Assembly (NCBI GenBank): GCA_017304945.1
Contig: JAFKLG010000100.1
Location: forward strand, 1 to 41,665
Source: Rhodospirillales bacterium
Lineage (GTDB): Bacteria; Pseudomonadota; Alphaproteobacteria; Acetobacterales; Acetobacteraceae
DNA: 41,665 nt
Direction: 5' to 3'
The position numbers and the translations under genes are program-made. Positions 16,078 through 25,798 of the stretch are shown one piece after another. Under the pieces are notes generated by a model that was not told the origin of the DNA, did no database searches, and saw only the letters and a list, made by a program, of their open reading frames with translations. Every line of letters begins with the position of its first letter. Within the stretch, counting starts at the first letter, position 1.

Positions 16078-17454
16078 TCATGCGGCGGCCTCGCCCCGAT
16101 CCAGGGCGTCGCGCACCGCCCGCATCACCGCTTCCCAGTCGCCTGGGCGTGGCTGTGTGAACAGCCGCATCGTCGGATACCAGGGCGTGTCGTCACGGTC
16201 GCGCAGCCAGCGCCAGCAGCGGTCGTGGCGGTTCAGCACCCAGGTCGGGCGTCCGAGCGCGCCGGCGAGATGGATGACGGAGGTGTCGACGCCGATGACG
16301 AGGTCGAGTGCGGCGACCAGTGCCGCGGTGTCGGCGAAGTCGTGCAGGTGGCTGGTCCAGTCGAGCAGGGTCATCCCCGCCGGCGGCCGCCGCGCCTCCC
16401 GCGCCCGCTCGCCCTTCTGGAGCGACACGAAGGTGCCGCCGCCCAGCCCCGCGAATGCGGCGAGCGGCATCGAGCGCCGCTGGTCGATGCTGGCGGCTTC
16501 CGGGTCTTCGCGCCGCGGGTTGCCGGCCCAGACCAGCCCGACATGCGGCCGCGGATGTGCGGCGAGGCGCGCCCGCCAGGCCGCCACCGCGGACGGGTCG
16601 GCGTGGAGATAGGGCACCGACGCGGGGATGTCGGGGATGTGCGCCGCCGCCGCCAGGGGCAGGCTCAGCAGCGGGCAGTGCAGGTCCGTCGCCGGGCGCG
16701 GCGCGCCTTGGGCGATCACGGCGGTGACCCCCTCCAGGGTCTCACACAGGCGCCGGAGCGAGGGCTGCACCTCCAGCACCACCTCGGCCCCCGCCTGCGC
16801 GAGCAGCGGGGCATAGCGGCAGAACTGCAGCGTGTCGCCCAGCCCCTGTTCGGCCCACAGCAGCAGGCGCCGGCCCGCGAGCGGCGCCGCGCCGGTCCAG
16901 CGCGCGCCCGCGACCCCGGCGGCGACCGGCGCCAGGCGGGGCAGGCGCCAGCGTGCCTCATAGCTGCGCCACCCGCCGGCGAGGTCACCCAGCGCGAGCA
17001 GGCACAGCCCCTCGTTGGTCCGCGCCTCCGGATAGTCGGGGCGCGCGGCGAGCGCGGCGCGATAGGAAGCGAGAGCCTCCGGCACCCGGCCCAGCGCGAG
17101 CAGGGCGTTGCCGCGGTTGTTGTGGATCTCCGGATCGTCGGGCGCGAAGCACAGCGCCTGGTCGCAGCTCTCGAGCGCCGCATCGGGCTGGCCGGAATCG
17201 AGCAGCGCCTTGCCGAGATTGCACAAGGCGGCGGGAAACGCCGGCAGCACCGCGACGGCGCGGCGGAGGAGCTGGATGCCCTTGGCGTGCTGGCCTTGCA
17301 CCACCAGCACCACGCCCAGCAGGTTCAGGGCGTTGGGGTCGCGTGGATCACGCCGGAGCAGCGCCTCATAGCCGCGCCGCGCCGCATCGAGCCGTCCGTC
17401 CTGGTGGTCGGCGATCGCTTGCTGCAGCAGGAGGGCTGGATCCGGAAGCGCCAT
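16078..17454 (-). CDS. TPR-glycosyltransferase paralogue B
   Basis: A 458-residue paralogue of the gene at 13920-15401. TPR units fill about residues 5-165 (for example ALNLLGVVLVVQGQHAKGI and EIHNNRGNALLALGRVPEAL). The GT9-like part follows with WAEQGLGDTLQFCRYAPLL, HVGLVWAGNPRRE, LVIGVDTSVIHLAGALGRPTW and WRW-x6-TPWYPTMRLF. No signal peptide. It is transcribed in the same direction as the DUF3576-leuS block, about 100 bases upstream, and downstream of the porin terminator. Acceptor unknown; a role in modifying surface protein or polysaccharide is inferred from the family and the porin next door. Confidence 0.82.
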   Translation of the reverse strand: MALPDPALLLQQAIADHQDGRLDAARRGYEALLRRDPRDPNALNLLGVVLVVQGQHAKGIQLLRRAVAVLPAFPAALCNLGKALLDSGQPDAALESCDQALCFAPDDPEIHNNRGNALLALGRVPEALASYRAALAARPDYPEARTNEGLCLLALGDLAGGWRSYEARWRLPRLAPVAAGVAGARWTGAAPLAGRRLLLWAEQGLGDTLQFCRYAPLLAQAGAEVVLEVQPSLRRLCETLEGVTAVIAQGAPRPATDLHCPLLSLPLAAAAHIPDIPASVPYLHADPSAVAAWRARLAAHPRPHVGLVWAGNPRREDPEAASIDQRRSMPLAAFAGLGGGTFVSLQKGERAREARRPPAGMTLLDWTSHLHDFADTAALVAALDLVIGVDTSVIHLAGALGRPTWVLNRHDRCWRWLRDRDDTPWYPTMRLFTQPRPGDWEAVMRAVRDALDRGEAAA

Positions 17455-17536
17455 CGGTGAAGCGGTGCCACGCCGTCATCGACGCGGCAAGCATTCGCGC
17501 GATCGGCTCGGTCGGGCGGCGAGCAAGCGGGCGCCC

Positions 17537-17568
17537 AAAAAGCAAGCGGCGGGGATGAACCCCGCCGC
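17537..17568 (-). terminator. Rho-independent terminator of the porin gene
   Basis: On the minus strand, a perfect 9-bp stem (GCGGCGGGG with CCCCGCCGC, 17546-17554 and 17560-17568) with a 5-base loop is followed by TTGCTTTTT (17545-17537). It lies 27 bases after the porin stop and fits a strong intrinsic terminator. Confidence 0.8.
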
Positions 17569-17594
17569 CTTCGTCGTCGTCAGGCCGGAACGGC

Positions 17595-19064
17595 TCACCA
17601 GTAGACGGTGGTGCCGATCTGGATGCCCTGGCCCTGCACCTGGTTGTAAGCGGAGCCGGGCGAGCCCGAGGCGAAGTTGAAGCCGCTCTGCTTGCGCACC
17701 TGGTAGATGTATTCGGCCCAGCCCACGAGGCCCGGCGCGATCACGTAGCTGGCGCCCGCGTCGACGCCGTATTCGTGCCGCTGGGTCCGGCCGGCCAGCG
17801 CCGGAGAGCCCTGGCTGTCGATGACTTCGCCGACCACACCGACCAGCAGCGGGCCGGTCTTGTAGGTGACGCCCGCGGTCCACGCGTTCATCGCCGAACC
17901 GCCCGACGGCTTCGGCGCACCCTGGCCGTTCACCTGGCCGCCGACATAGTTGCCGCCGACCGTGAAGCCGGCATAGGTCAGCGCCACGCCCGCGTTGTAG
18001 AAGCTGAGCGGGTTGTAGGTGGTCACACCGACCGTCGGGCCGTTGTAGTTGGTGTGGCCGCTGAACTCATACACGCCATAGGCCAGCACGCCGAGCGCAT
18101 CGAACTTGCTCTGGTAGCGAACGCCGACCGCGGTCTGGTTGATCACCCGCGCGCCATCGCCCGGCACCGTCGACGAGCTCAGGCTCGGGCACCCGGAGGT
18201 GGCATAGGGGCAGCCGGCCACCGCGCCATAGGCGCTGCCTACGCCGTTGCCGAAGCCGTTGGAGGCGTTCGGGGCCCACTGCACGCCGACGTCGAACCCG
18301 TAGAACTGCGGCGACATGTAGACGAGCTTGTTGTTCGCATACTCGTTGCCGGCCGTCGCGAAGAACGCGTAGGGCACCTGCACGTTGCCCGGCAGCACGC
18401 TCTGAAGGTCGCCACCGTTCAGGTTGCCCGAGGGCAGGAACTGGAAGGTGGTGACGCCGTTGTCGTACAGCGACATCAGGCCGTCACCCTGGCCGACGCG
18501 CAGCAGGCCGACATTCGCGGCGGCGACATAGGCGAAGGCGCGGCGCACATACAGCGTCTGCGAGGAGGAGTAGCCCGAGGCGCCGGTGCCGCCGCTGTTG
18601 CTGGACTGGCCGGTGAAGTTCTCGCGGACTTCGATCGCACCACCGTAGCGCAGGCCGTTGGCGGCCATGCCGTCCATGCCGGTGTAGATACGGGCGAAGG
18701 TCGAGATGTTGGTCGGCTGCAGCTTGAACGAGCCGGCCGGGGCGAGCGTGGCGCCGTTGAGACCGGTCACCGCCGGGAAGGTGCCCTTATCCAGGCTCGA
18801 CCAGGCGCCGTTCAGTTCGGTCGTCACACGGCCGTTGATGTGGATCACCACGGTGCCCGGCGTCGGGACGGCAACGTTGCCGGGGACGGGGCTCACGGCG
18901 GTGTTGTTGTTGTTGTTCGCGCCAGCCGGCGGCGAGGCCGACGGGTTGGTCGCGATCTGCCCCTGCGAATACGTCACGGGGATGGACGGGGCCTGGGCGT
19001 AAGCCGGGGCAAGCGACGTTGCCGCACCCAGCATGGCGGCGCTCGCCAGCAGCATCTTGCGCAT
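17595..19064 (-). CDS. Outer-membrane porin
   Basis: A 489-residue beta-barrel porin. It has a clear Sec signal peptide (MRKMLLASAAMLGAATSLAPAYA, cleavage after AYA), a low-complexity Asn-rich linker, alternating amphipathic strands throughout, a conserved strand RRAFAYVAAANVGLLRVGQGDG and a C-terminal aromatic residue (GIQIGTTVYW) as needed for assembly by BamA; Trp in place of the usual Phe is less common. A GAGGAGG ribosome site precedes the start and a strong terminator follows, as for a highly expressed monocistronic gene. Codon use is strongly biased towards C-ending codons, also in line with high expression. Likely a general or anion porin. Confidence 0.88.
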   Translation of the reverse strand: MRKMLLASAAMLGAATSLAPAYAQAPSIPVTYSQGQIATNPSASPPAGANNNNNTAVSPVPGNVAVPTPGTVVIHINGRVTTELNGAWSSLDKGTFPAVTGLNGATLAPAGSFKLQPTNISTFARIYTGMDGMAANGLRYGGAIEVRENFTGQSSNSGGTGASGYSSSQTLYVRRAFAYVAAANVGLLRVGQGDGLMSLYDNGVTTFQFLPSGNLNGGDLQSVLPGNVQVPYAFFATAGNEYANNKLVYMSPQFYGFDVGVQWAPNASNGFGNGVGSAYGAVAGCPYATSGCPSLSSSTVPGDGARVINQTAVGVRYQSKFDALGVLAYGVYEFSGHTNYNGPTVGVTTYNPLSFYNAGVALTYAGFTVGGNYVGGQVNGQGAPKPSGGSAMNAWTAGVTYKTGPLLVGVVGEVIDSQGSPALAGRTQRHEYGVDAGASYVIAPGLVGWAEYIYQVRKQSGFNFASGSPGSAYNQVQGQGIQIGTTVYW

Positions 19065-19245
19065 TGTGATCCTCCTCGGTTGCGGGTTGCCCCGCCGGAT
19101 TTCCAGTCGTCCGCGCCAGCAACGGTCGGCGGCGGCGCATCCGGACCGAGGCGCAGTTTGGCGCCCCGGTTAACCCCGAGCAATGGATCATCAATGTCGT
19201 GCATGGCATTTGCGAAACACTGTGTCCATGAAGACACAAGCCCGC

Positions 19246-19851
19246 TCACCGCATCGCGCCAATCCCTCCCACGGCCCTGCAAAGCCCGCGCGGCAGCCGC
19301 CGCACGGTCCCCGCCGATACCCCGCCGAGCGCCGCCACGGGAAGCGGGACCTGGCGGGCCGCCCGCGCCCAACGGAGCACGCCAAGCGTCGGCGCGCCCG
19401 GATGGCTCGCGGTCGGAAACACCGGCGAGAGGAAGGCGAGCGTCGCGCCCGCGCGCCACGCCCGCCGAAGCCCCACACCGCCATGCGCCGAACTGGTCAC
19501 CAACCGGCCCGCGGCGCGGCGCATCCGCAGGACGCTCGGCCACCGCCCCTCCCGCAGGTGCACACCGGCCCGCAGGGTGCCGGCGAGCCGCGCGTCCCCC
19601 GCGACCACCAGGGCGAGCCGGCGCATGCGGCAGATCCGCGCCAGGTCGCGGCCGATCGCCGCCCGCGCCGGATGCCGGTCGTGGCGCAGCACGACCCCCG
19701 CCAACCCGCGCGGCAGGGCGGCGGCGGCGGGACGCGGGTCGGGCAGGCGTTCGGCATCGGTGAACAGCCACAGCACCGGGAGCGGCGGCCCCGGACGGCG
19801 GCGGGCCCGCGCGCGCTCGGCATGCGCCCAGGCGAGCAGCCCCGCCTTCAT
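19246..19851 (-). CDS. Thiamine-phosphate-synthase/TenI-like protein
   Basis: A 201-residue protein related to the ThiE/TenI barrel. Recognisable pieces are LWLFTDAERLPDP (strand 1), GVVLRHD, the strand-turn VTSSAHGGVGLRRAWRAGA, the phosphate-loop-like LSPVFPTASHPGAPTLG and PVAALGGVSA near the end. Several residues that bind the pyrimidine pyrophosphate in true ThiE are not evident, and the protein is Arg-rich. It may be a TenI-like regulator or orphan enzyme rather than the main thiamine phosphate synthase. It stands alone between the porin and the plus-strand glycosyltransferases, with no other thi genes and no thiamine riboswitch that I can see. Confidence 0.65.
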   Translation of the reverse strand: MKAGLLAWAHAERARARRRPGPPLPVLWLFTDAERLPDPRPAAAALPRGLAGVVLRHDRHPARAAIGRDLARICRMRRLALVVAGDARLAGTLRAGVHLREGRWPSVLRMRRAAGRLVTSSAHGGVGLRRAWRAGATLAFLSPVFPTASHPGAPTLGVLRWARAARQVPLPVAALGGVSAGTVRRLPRGLCRAVGGIGAMR

Positions 19852-19933
19852 CGCTCGGCGGCCCTGGCGCGGGGGCCCGCCGCGCGGACCCGCCTTACCG
19901 GGCGGCCGCGTTCCTGATAGCTGATCGGCTGCG

Positions 19934-21481
19934 ATGAGCAGGCGGAAGCATCAGATCGAGGCGGCATCCCAGCAGGTCCAGCGGCTGCATGCGGCCGGCC
20001 GGCTGGCGGAGGCGGAGCAGGGCTACCGGCAGATCCTCGCCGCCGATCCCCAGCACGCGGACAGCCTGCACGGGCTGGGCGTGATCGCCCTGCAGACCGG
20101 GCATCCCGGCCCGGCCCTGGTCTATCTGGAGCGGGCGATCGCAACGAAACCATCGATCGCGCTGTATCATGTCAACCGCGCCGGCGCACTGCTCGCCCTG
20201 GGCCGCGCCGCCGAGGCCGAGGCGGAATGCCGCACGGCGTTGCGCCTGAAGCGCAACAGTGGGGAAGCGTACCAGGGTCTCGGCCACGCGCTCGCCGATC
20301 TCGGCCGCCCGCTCGAGGCGATCGCGGCCTACCAGGAGGCCGTGCGGCTCGCCCCCACCCTGCCCGGCCTGCGCGACAGCCTGGGTCTCGCGCTGCACGA
20401 CGCGAGCCGGCTCGAGGACGCCGCGACGGAGCTGCGCGCAGCCCTCGCCGCGTCGCCGCAGGATCCCGCGGTGGCCGGCAACCTGGCCGGCGTGCTGAAG
20501 GATCTCGGCCGGCTCGAGGAGGCGGAGGCGCTCTACCGCGACCTGCTGCGCCGCAACCCGCAGGATCCGCGCGCACACTACAATCTGGGGCTGCTGCTGC
20601 TGGTCGCCGGGCGCTTCCCCGAGGCATGGCCGGAATGGGAGTGGCGGTTCCGCGCCGACCCGGCGCTGGCGCAGCGTTTCCAGGCACCGGTCTGGACGGG
20701 CGGACCGCTGGAGGGCCGCACGCTGCTGGTGCATGCGGAGCAGGGCATGGGCGACATGCTGCAGTTCGCCCGCTACCTGCCGCTGCTGCCGCACGACGGC
20801 CGCATCGTCCTCGAAGTCCATCCGCCACTGGTGCGGCTGCTCGGGCAGGTGCCGAACGTCGACGCCGTGCTGGCGATCGGCGAGGCGCTGCCCGCGCACG
20901 ATTTGCGCCTGCCGATGATGAGCCTGCCGCTGGCGCTGGGCCTGACCGGGGCCGGGGACATCCCGGCCATGGTGCCCTATCTCGCCGCCGATCCCGCCCG
21001 GGTGGCGGCCTGGCGCAGCCGGCTCGATGCCCTGCCCAGCCGGCGCATCGGCGTGGTCTGGGCGGGCAATCCCGAACGCATGCGGATGGATCGCCGGCGC
21101 TCCCTCCCCGCGGCCGCGCTCGCGCCACTCGCCGCCGTTCCCGGCGTGAGCCTGGTGTCGCTGCAGAAGGGCCCGGCCGCCGCGGAGGCCGCCGAGGCCG
21201 GGGTGGCCGCGGACTGGACGCAGGAGCTGGCCGACTTCACCGACACCGCGGCGCTGGTCGCGGCGCTGGACCTCGTGATCGGCGTGGACACCGCGGTGAT
21301 CCATCTGGCCGGCGCGCTCGCCCGCCCGGTCTGGCTGCTCAACCGCTTCGACACGTGCTGGCGCTGGGAACGCGGCTGCGCGGACAGCCGCTGGTATCCG
21401 ACGCTGCGGCAGTTCCGCCAGGCGACGCCGGGCGACTGGACCTCGGTGGTCGGCGAGGCCGCCGCGGCGCTGCGGACGTGA
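19934..21481 (+). CDS. TPR-glycosyltransferase paralogue C
   Basis: A 515-residue protein with the longest regular TPR array of its kind here, about residues 8-235 (ADSLHGLGVIALQTGH, GEAYQGLGHALADLGR, AHYNLGLLLLVAGRF), then the GT9-like domain: HAEQGMGDMLQFARYLPLL, RIGVVWAGNPERM, LVIGVDTAVIHLAGALARPVW and WRWERG...RWYPTLRQF. It begins 82 bases from the divergent TenI-like gene and is followed 34 bases later by paralogue D in the same direction, so C and D are probably one transcript. Cytoplasmic; acceptor unknown. Confidence 0.82.
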   Translation: MSRRKHQIEAASQQVQRLHAAGRLAEAEQGYRQILAADPQHADSLHGLGVIALQTGHPGPALVYLERAIATKPSIALYHVNRAGALLALGRAAEAEAECRTALRLKRNSGEAYQGLGHALADLGRPLEAIAAYQEAVRLAPTLPGLRDSLGLALHDASRLEDAATELRAALAASPQDPAVAGNLAGVLKDLGRLEEAEALYRDLLRRNPQDPRAHYNLGLLLLVAGRFPEAWPEWEWRFRADPALAQRFQAPVWTGGPLEGRTLLVHAEQGMGDMLQFARYLPLLPHDGRIVLEVHPPLVRLLGQVPNVDAVLAIGEALPAHDLRLPMMSLPLALGLTGAGDIPAMVPYLAADPARVAAWRSRLDALPSRRIGVVWAGNPERMRMDRRRSLPAAALAPLAAVPGVSLVSLQKGPAAAEAAEAGVAADWTQELADFTDTAALVAALDLVIGVDTAVIHLAGALARPVWLLNRFDTCWRWERGCADSRWYPTLRQFRQATPGDWTSVVGEAAAALRT

Positions 21482-21515
21482 GCCCGCGAACGCGCTCCGG
21501 CGGAGGCGGGCGGAG

Positions 21516-23138
21516 ATGACGCCGCTGGTGGCGGAGGCGCAGGCGCGGCACGCGGCAGGCGATCTCGCCGGCGCCGAACGGCTGTATCGCCGCGCATTGC
21601 AGGCAGACCCGCGCAATGCCGGTGCGTTGCGTCTGCTGGCCGCCCTGCTCGCCGCGCGAGGCAACCCGACCGAGGGGCTGCGGCTCGCGCGGCGCGCCAG
21701 CAGCCTCGTCCCCGACGACCCCGAGTTGTGGCGGCTGCGCGCCGACCTGCATGTGCGGCTGGGCGAGACGGCGGAGGCGCTTGCCTGCCTCGACCGCTGC
21801 GACAGCCTGCGGCCGGACGATCCCGTGGTGGCGCTCAACCGCGGCAGCCTGCTCGCCCGCGCCGGCCGCGCGACCGAGGCGCTGGCGGCGTTCGATGCCG
21901 CCCTGCAGCTCGCCCCCGGTGCGCCGGCCGCCCTGTCCAGCCGCGGCCTCGCGCTGCTCGAGCTGAACCGGCCGGCGGAGGCGCTCGCCAGCTTCGATCA
22001 ATGGCAGGCGCTTTCGCCCGCGGATCCGGCGATGCACGAGCAGCGCGGCCAGGCGCTACAGGCGCTCGACCGGCATGAGGAGGCGATCGCGTGCTTCGAC
22101 CGCGCGCTTGCCCGCCAGCCCCGCTTCCCCGATGCGCTGAACCATCGTGGCGTGTCGCAGCAGGCCTTGGGCGACACCGAGGCCGCGCTGGCCAGCTACG
22201 ACGCGGCGATCGCGCTGGCGCCGGACGATCCCTGGTACCGCTGGAACGCCGGGCTCTGCCACCTGCTGCGCGGTGAGTACGAGGCCGGTTGGGCCGGCTT
22301 CGAGGCGCGGCTCCGCACCGGGGCGATCCCGCAGCCCCGCTTCGATCGGCCCGCGTGGCAAGGCGAGAAGCTGCGCGGCCGCACGCTGCTGCTGCACACC
22401 GAACAGGGACTGGGCGACATCATCCAGTTCGCCCGCTTCGCGCCGCTTCTGCCGGATGCCGGCCGCGTCGTGCTGCAGGTGCCGGCCGTGCTGCTGGATC
22501 TGCTGCGCGGCCTGCCGGTGGAGGTCGTGCCGGTCGGCACGCGTCCGCCGCGCTTCGACCTGCACTGCCCACTGCTCAGCCTGCCGGCTCGCCTGCGGAT
22601 CACGCGCGCCGACCTGCCGGCCGCCGACATTCCCTATCTGCACGTGCCGGCGGCGCGGGTGGCGGACCTCGCCGCGCGGATCGGCCCAGGCGGGCGACGC
22701 ATCGGCATCTGCTGGCAGGGCAATCCCGCGGTCCGCATCGACCGGGACCGCTCCGTGCCGCTGCACCAGTTCCGCGCACTCGCCGCGGTTCCGGACGTGC
22801 GGCTGATCAGCCTGCAGAAGACCCACGGGCTGGACCAGATCGGCGCGCTGCCGGAGCTCGAAGTGCTCGGGCCGGACGGGCCGCGCGACTTTCTCGAAAC
22901 CGCGGCGGCGATGCGGGCGCTCGACCTCGTCATCACCTCCGACACCGTCACCGCGCATCTCGCCGGCGCCCTCGGCTGTCCGGTCTGGCTCGCCACCTCC
23001 TTCGTGCCCGATTGGCGGTGGGAGCGGAGCGGCGAGACCTCGCCCTGGTACCCCAGCATGCGCCTGTTCCGGCAGCAGCGGCGGGGTGACTGGGGATCGG
23101 TGTTCGCCGCCATGGCGGCGGCCCTCACGGGCGCTTGA
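21516..23138 (+). CDS. TPR-glycosyltransferase paralogue D
   Basis: A 540-residue protein: TPR units at about 3-265 (AERLYRRALQADPRNAGAL, ALNRGSLLARAGRATEAL, ALNHRGVSQQALGDTEAAL) and a GT9-like domain at about 290-535 with HTEQGLGDIIQFARFAPLL and RRIGICWQGNPAV. It is the most divergent copy: the donor helix reads LVITSDTVTAHLAGALGCPVW, losing the GVDT of the other three, and the ending is WRWERS...PWYPSMRLF. That suggests a different sugar or acceptor. It follows paralogue C and is 44 bases before yggS. Confidence 0.82.
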   Translation: MTPLVAEAQARHAAGDLAGAERLYRRALQADPRNAGALRLLAALLAARGNPTEGLRLARRASSLVPDDPELWRLRADLHVRLGETAEALACLDRCDSLRPDDPVVALNRGSLLARAGRATEALAAFDAALQLAPGAPAALSSRGLALLELNRPAEALASFDQWQALSPADPAMHEQRGQALQALDRHEEAIACFDRALARQPRFPDALNHRGVSQQALGDTEAALASYDAAIALAPDDPWYRWNAGLCHLLRGEYEAGWAGFEARLRTGAIPQPRFDRPAWQGEKLRGRTLLLHTEQGLGDIIQFARFAPLLPDAGRVVLQVPAVLLDLLRGLPVEVVPVGTRPPRFDLHCPLLSLPARLRITRADLPAADIPYLHVPAARVADLAARIGPGGRRIGICWQGNPAVRIDRDRSVPLHQFRALAAVPDVRLISLQKTHGLDQIGALPELEVLGPDGPRDFLETAAAMRALDLVITSDTVTAHLAGALGCPVWLATSFVPDWRWERSGETSPWYPSMRLFRQQRRGDWGSVFAAMAAALTGA

Positions 23139-23182
23139 CCGGCGGCTTGACTTGGGCCGGAGCCACGGCGAGCCTCCGCGCC

Positions 23183-23863
23183 ATGACCGACCTCGCGCCC
23201 GCCACCACCGCCATCGTCGAGAACCTCGCCCGCGTGCGTGCGCGCATCGGGGAGGCCGCCATCAAGGCGGGCCGCAAGCCGGACGAGGTGACGCTGGTCG
23301 CGGTGTCGAAGACCAAGCCGCTCGAGGCGGTGCAGGCGGCGCTCGCCGCCGGCCAGACCGTGTTCGGCGAGAACCGCGTGCAGGAAGCCGCGTCCAAGTT
23401 CCCCGGCTTGCGCGCCGATCACCGGTTCAGCCTGCACATCATCGGCGGGCTGCAGACCAACAAGGCCCGCGACGCGGTGCGGATCGCGGACGTGATCGAG
23501 AGCCTCGACCGGCCACGGCTGGCCGATGCGATCGCGGCGGCGATCGCCAAGGAGGGGCGCACCCCCTCCCTGCTGGTCGAGGTCAATGTCGGTGACGAGG
23601 CGCAGAAATCTGGCATCGGCCGCGCCGACGCGGACGGGTTCATCGCCGACTGCAAAGGGCGCTTCGGTGCCTCGCTGATCGGGCTGATGTGCGTTCCCCC
23701 GGCCGGGGAGGATCCCCGCCCGCATTTCGAATGGCTCGCCGATCGCGCCGCGAAGCACGGGCTCGGTGTCGTCTCGATGGGGATGTCGGCGGATTTCGAG
23801 ACCGCCATTGCCTGCGGCGCCACCTGGGTCCGCGTGGGCAGCGCGATCTTCGGATCGCGGTAG
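23183..23863 (+). CDS. yggS: YggS-family PLP homeostasis protein
   Basis: A 226-residue single-barrel PLP protein of the YggS/PLPBP family that controls free pyridoxal phosphate. The Schiff-base lysine is Lys43 in LVAVSKTKP; other family marks are FGENRVQEA, HIIGGLQTNKAR, VNVGDEAQKSGIG, LMCVPP and the phosphate-binding SMGMSADFETAI with GATWVRVGSAIFG. The start at 23183 is chosen as the first ATG before the conserved helix; an upstream TTG would overlap the intergenic region. It converges on leuA across palindromic repeats. Confidence 0.93.
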   Translation: MTDLAPATTAIVENLARVRARIGEAAIKAGRKPDEVTLVAVSKTKPLEAVQAALAAGQTVFGENRVQEAASKFPGLRADHRFSLHIIGGLQTNKARDAVRIADVIESLDRPRLADAIAAAIAKEGRTPSLLVEVNVGDEAQKSGIGRADADGFIADCKGRFGASLIGLMCVPPAGEDPRPHFEWLADRAAKHGLGVVSMGMSADFETAIACGATWVRVGSAIFGSR

Positions 23864-23881
23864 CAAGGCAGGAAGGAAACC

Positions 23882-23998
23882 CCCTCTCCCCTCGCGGGAG
23901 AGGGATGGGGTGAGGGGGCGACCGGGGCGTTCGCACGGGCGTGCCAAATCACGCCCGCCCCCTCCCCCTGCCCCCCTCCCGCGCGGAGAGGGGGACTC
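23882..23998. repeat. REP-like palindromic intergenic repeats between yggS and leuA
   Basis: Two GC-rich palindromes fill this convergent gap. The first is a perfect 9-bp stem, CCCTCTCCC (23882-23890) and GGGAGAGGG (23896-23904), followed by GGGGTGAGGGGG. The second, at about 23971-23996, is CCCCCTCCCGC with GCGGAGAGGGGG, paired except for one base. This is the CCCTCTCCC/GGGTGAGGG type of dispersed repeat common in GC-rich proteobacteria and probably also acts as a two-way transcription end. Confidence 0.65.
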
Positions 23999-24011
23999 CG
24001 GTGGGCTTGCC

Positions 24012-25595
<1,584 letters not shown>

Positions 25596-25634
25596 TTGGG
25601 TCGGGTCCTCGGGAGATGGGGGCGCGGCTGTAGC

Positions 25635-25691
25635 CTCAGGGGGTCCCCTGAGCGAGGCCGGCGTTCAGCAACCCGGCGGGACGCTCAGGGG
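25635..25691 (-). promoter_or_regulatory. Mutually exclusive stem-loops in the leuA leader (candidate attenuator)
   Basis: Three segments of the leuA leader can pair in two ways. In transcript order, segment A (25691-25682, CCCCTGAGCG, spanning the mini-ORF stop codon) is perfectly complementary over 10 bases to segment B (25654-25645, CGCTCAGGGG). Segment B is also complementary over 8 bases to segment C (25642-25635, CCCCTGAG). Thus A:B and B:C exclude each other, and a ribosome on the mini-ORF stop would block A. No T-run follows B:C, so the output could be Rho-dependent or translational rather than a classical terminator. Confidence 0.5.
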
Positions 25692-25798
25692 CGGCTAAGT
25701 CGAAGGAGGAGGAGCCCGAGGCCGCGGAAGGCCAGGCGCGCGAGGCCGCAGGCGATGGCCTGGGCTGCATAGCGAATGATGCGCGCGCCGATGAACAT
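25685..25798 (-). CDS. Leucine-rich leader peptide of leuA (candidate)
   Basis: A 37-codon ORF between the leuA promoter region and leuA. It holds eight leucines, seven of them in the last 16 residues, with a run LGLLLLRL (codons CTC, CTC, CTC, CTT and CTT) about ten codons before the stop. This matches the layout of leucine attenuator leader peptides. The start is uncertain: the only in-frame ATG (25798) has no clear ribosome site, and a GTG at 25867 would give 60 residues. The Leu codon run CTCCTCCTCCTT is also complementary to the GAGGA ribosome site of leuA. Confidence 0.45.
   Translation of the reverse strand: MFIGARIIRYAAQAIACGLARLAFRGLGLLLLRLSRP

Noticed and set aside
19221..19238. 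TGTGTC-CATGAA-GACACA dyad upstream of the porin
   Set aside because: The 6-bp arms are perfect, but it lies about 160 bases from the porin start and just past the 3' end of the TenI-like gene, with no promoter boxes beside it; too weak to call.
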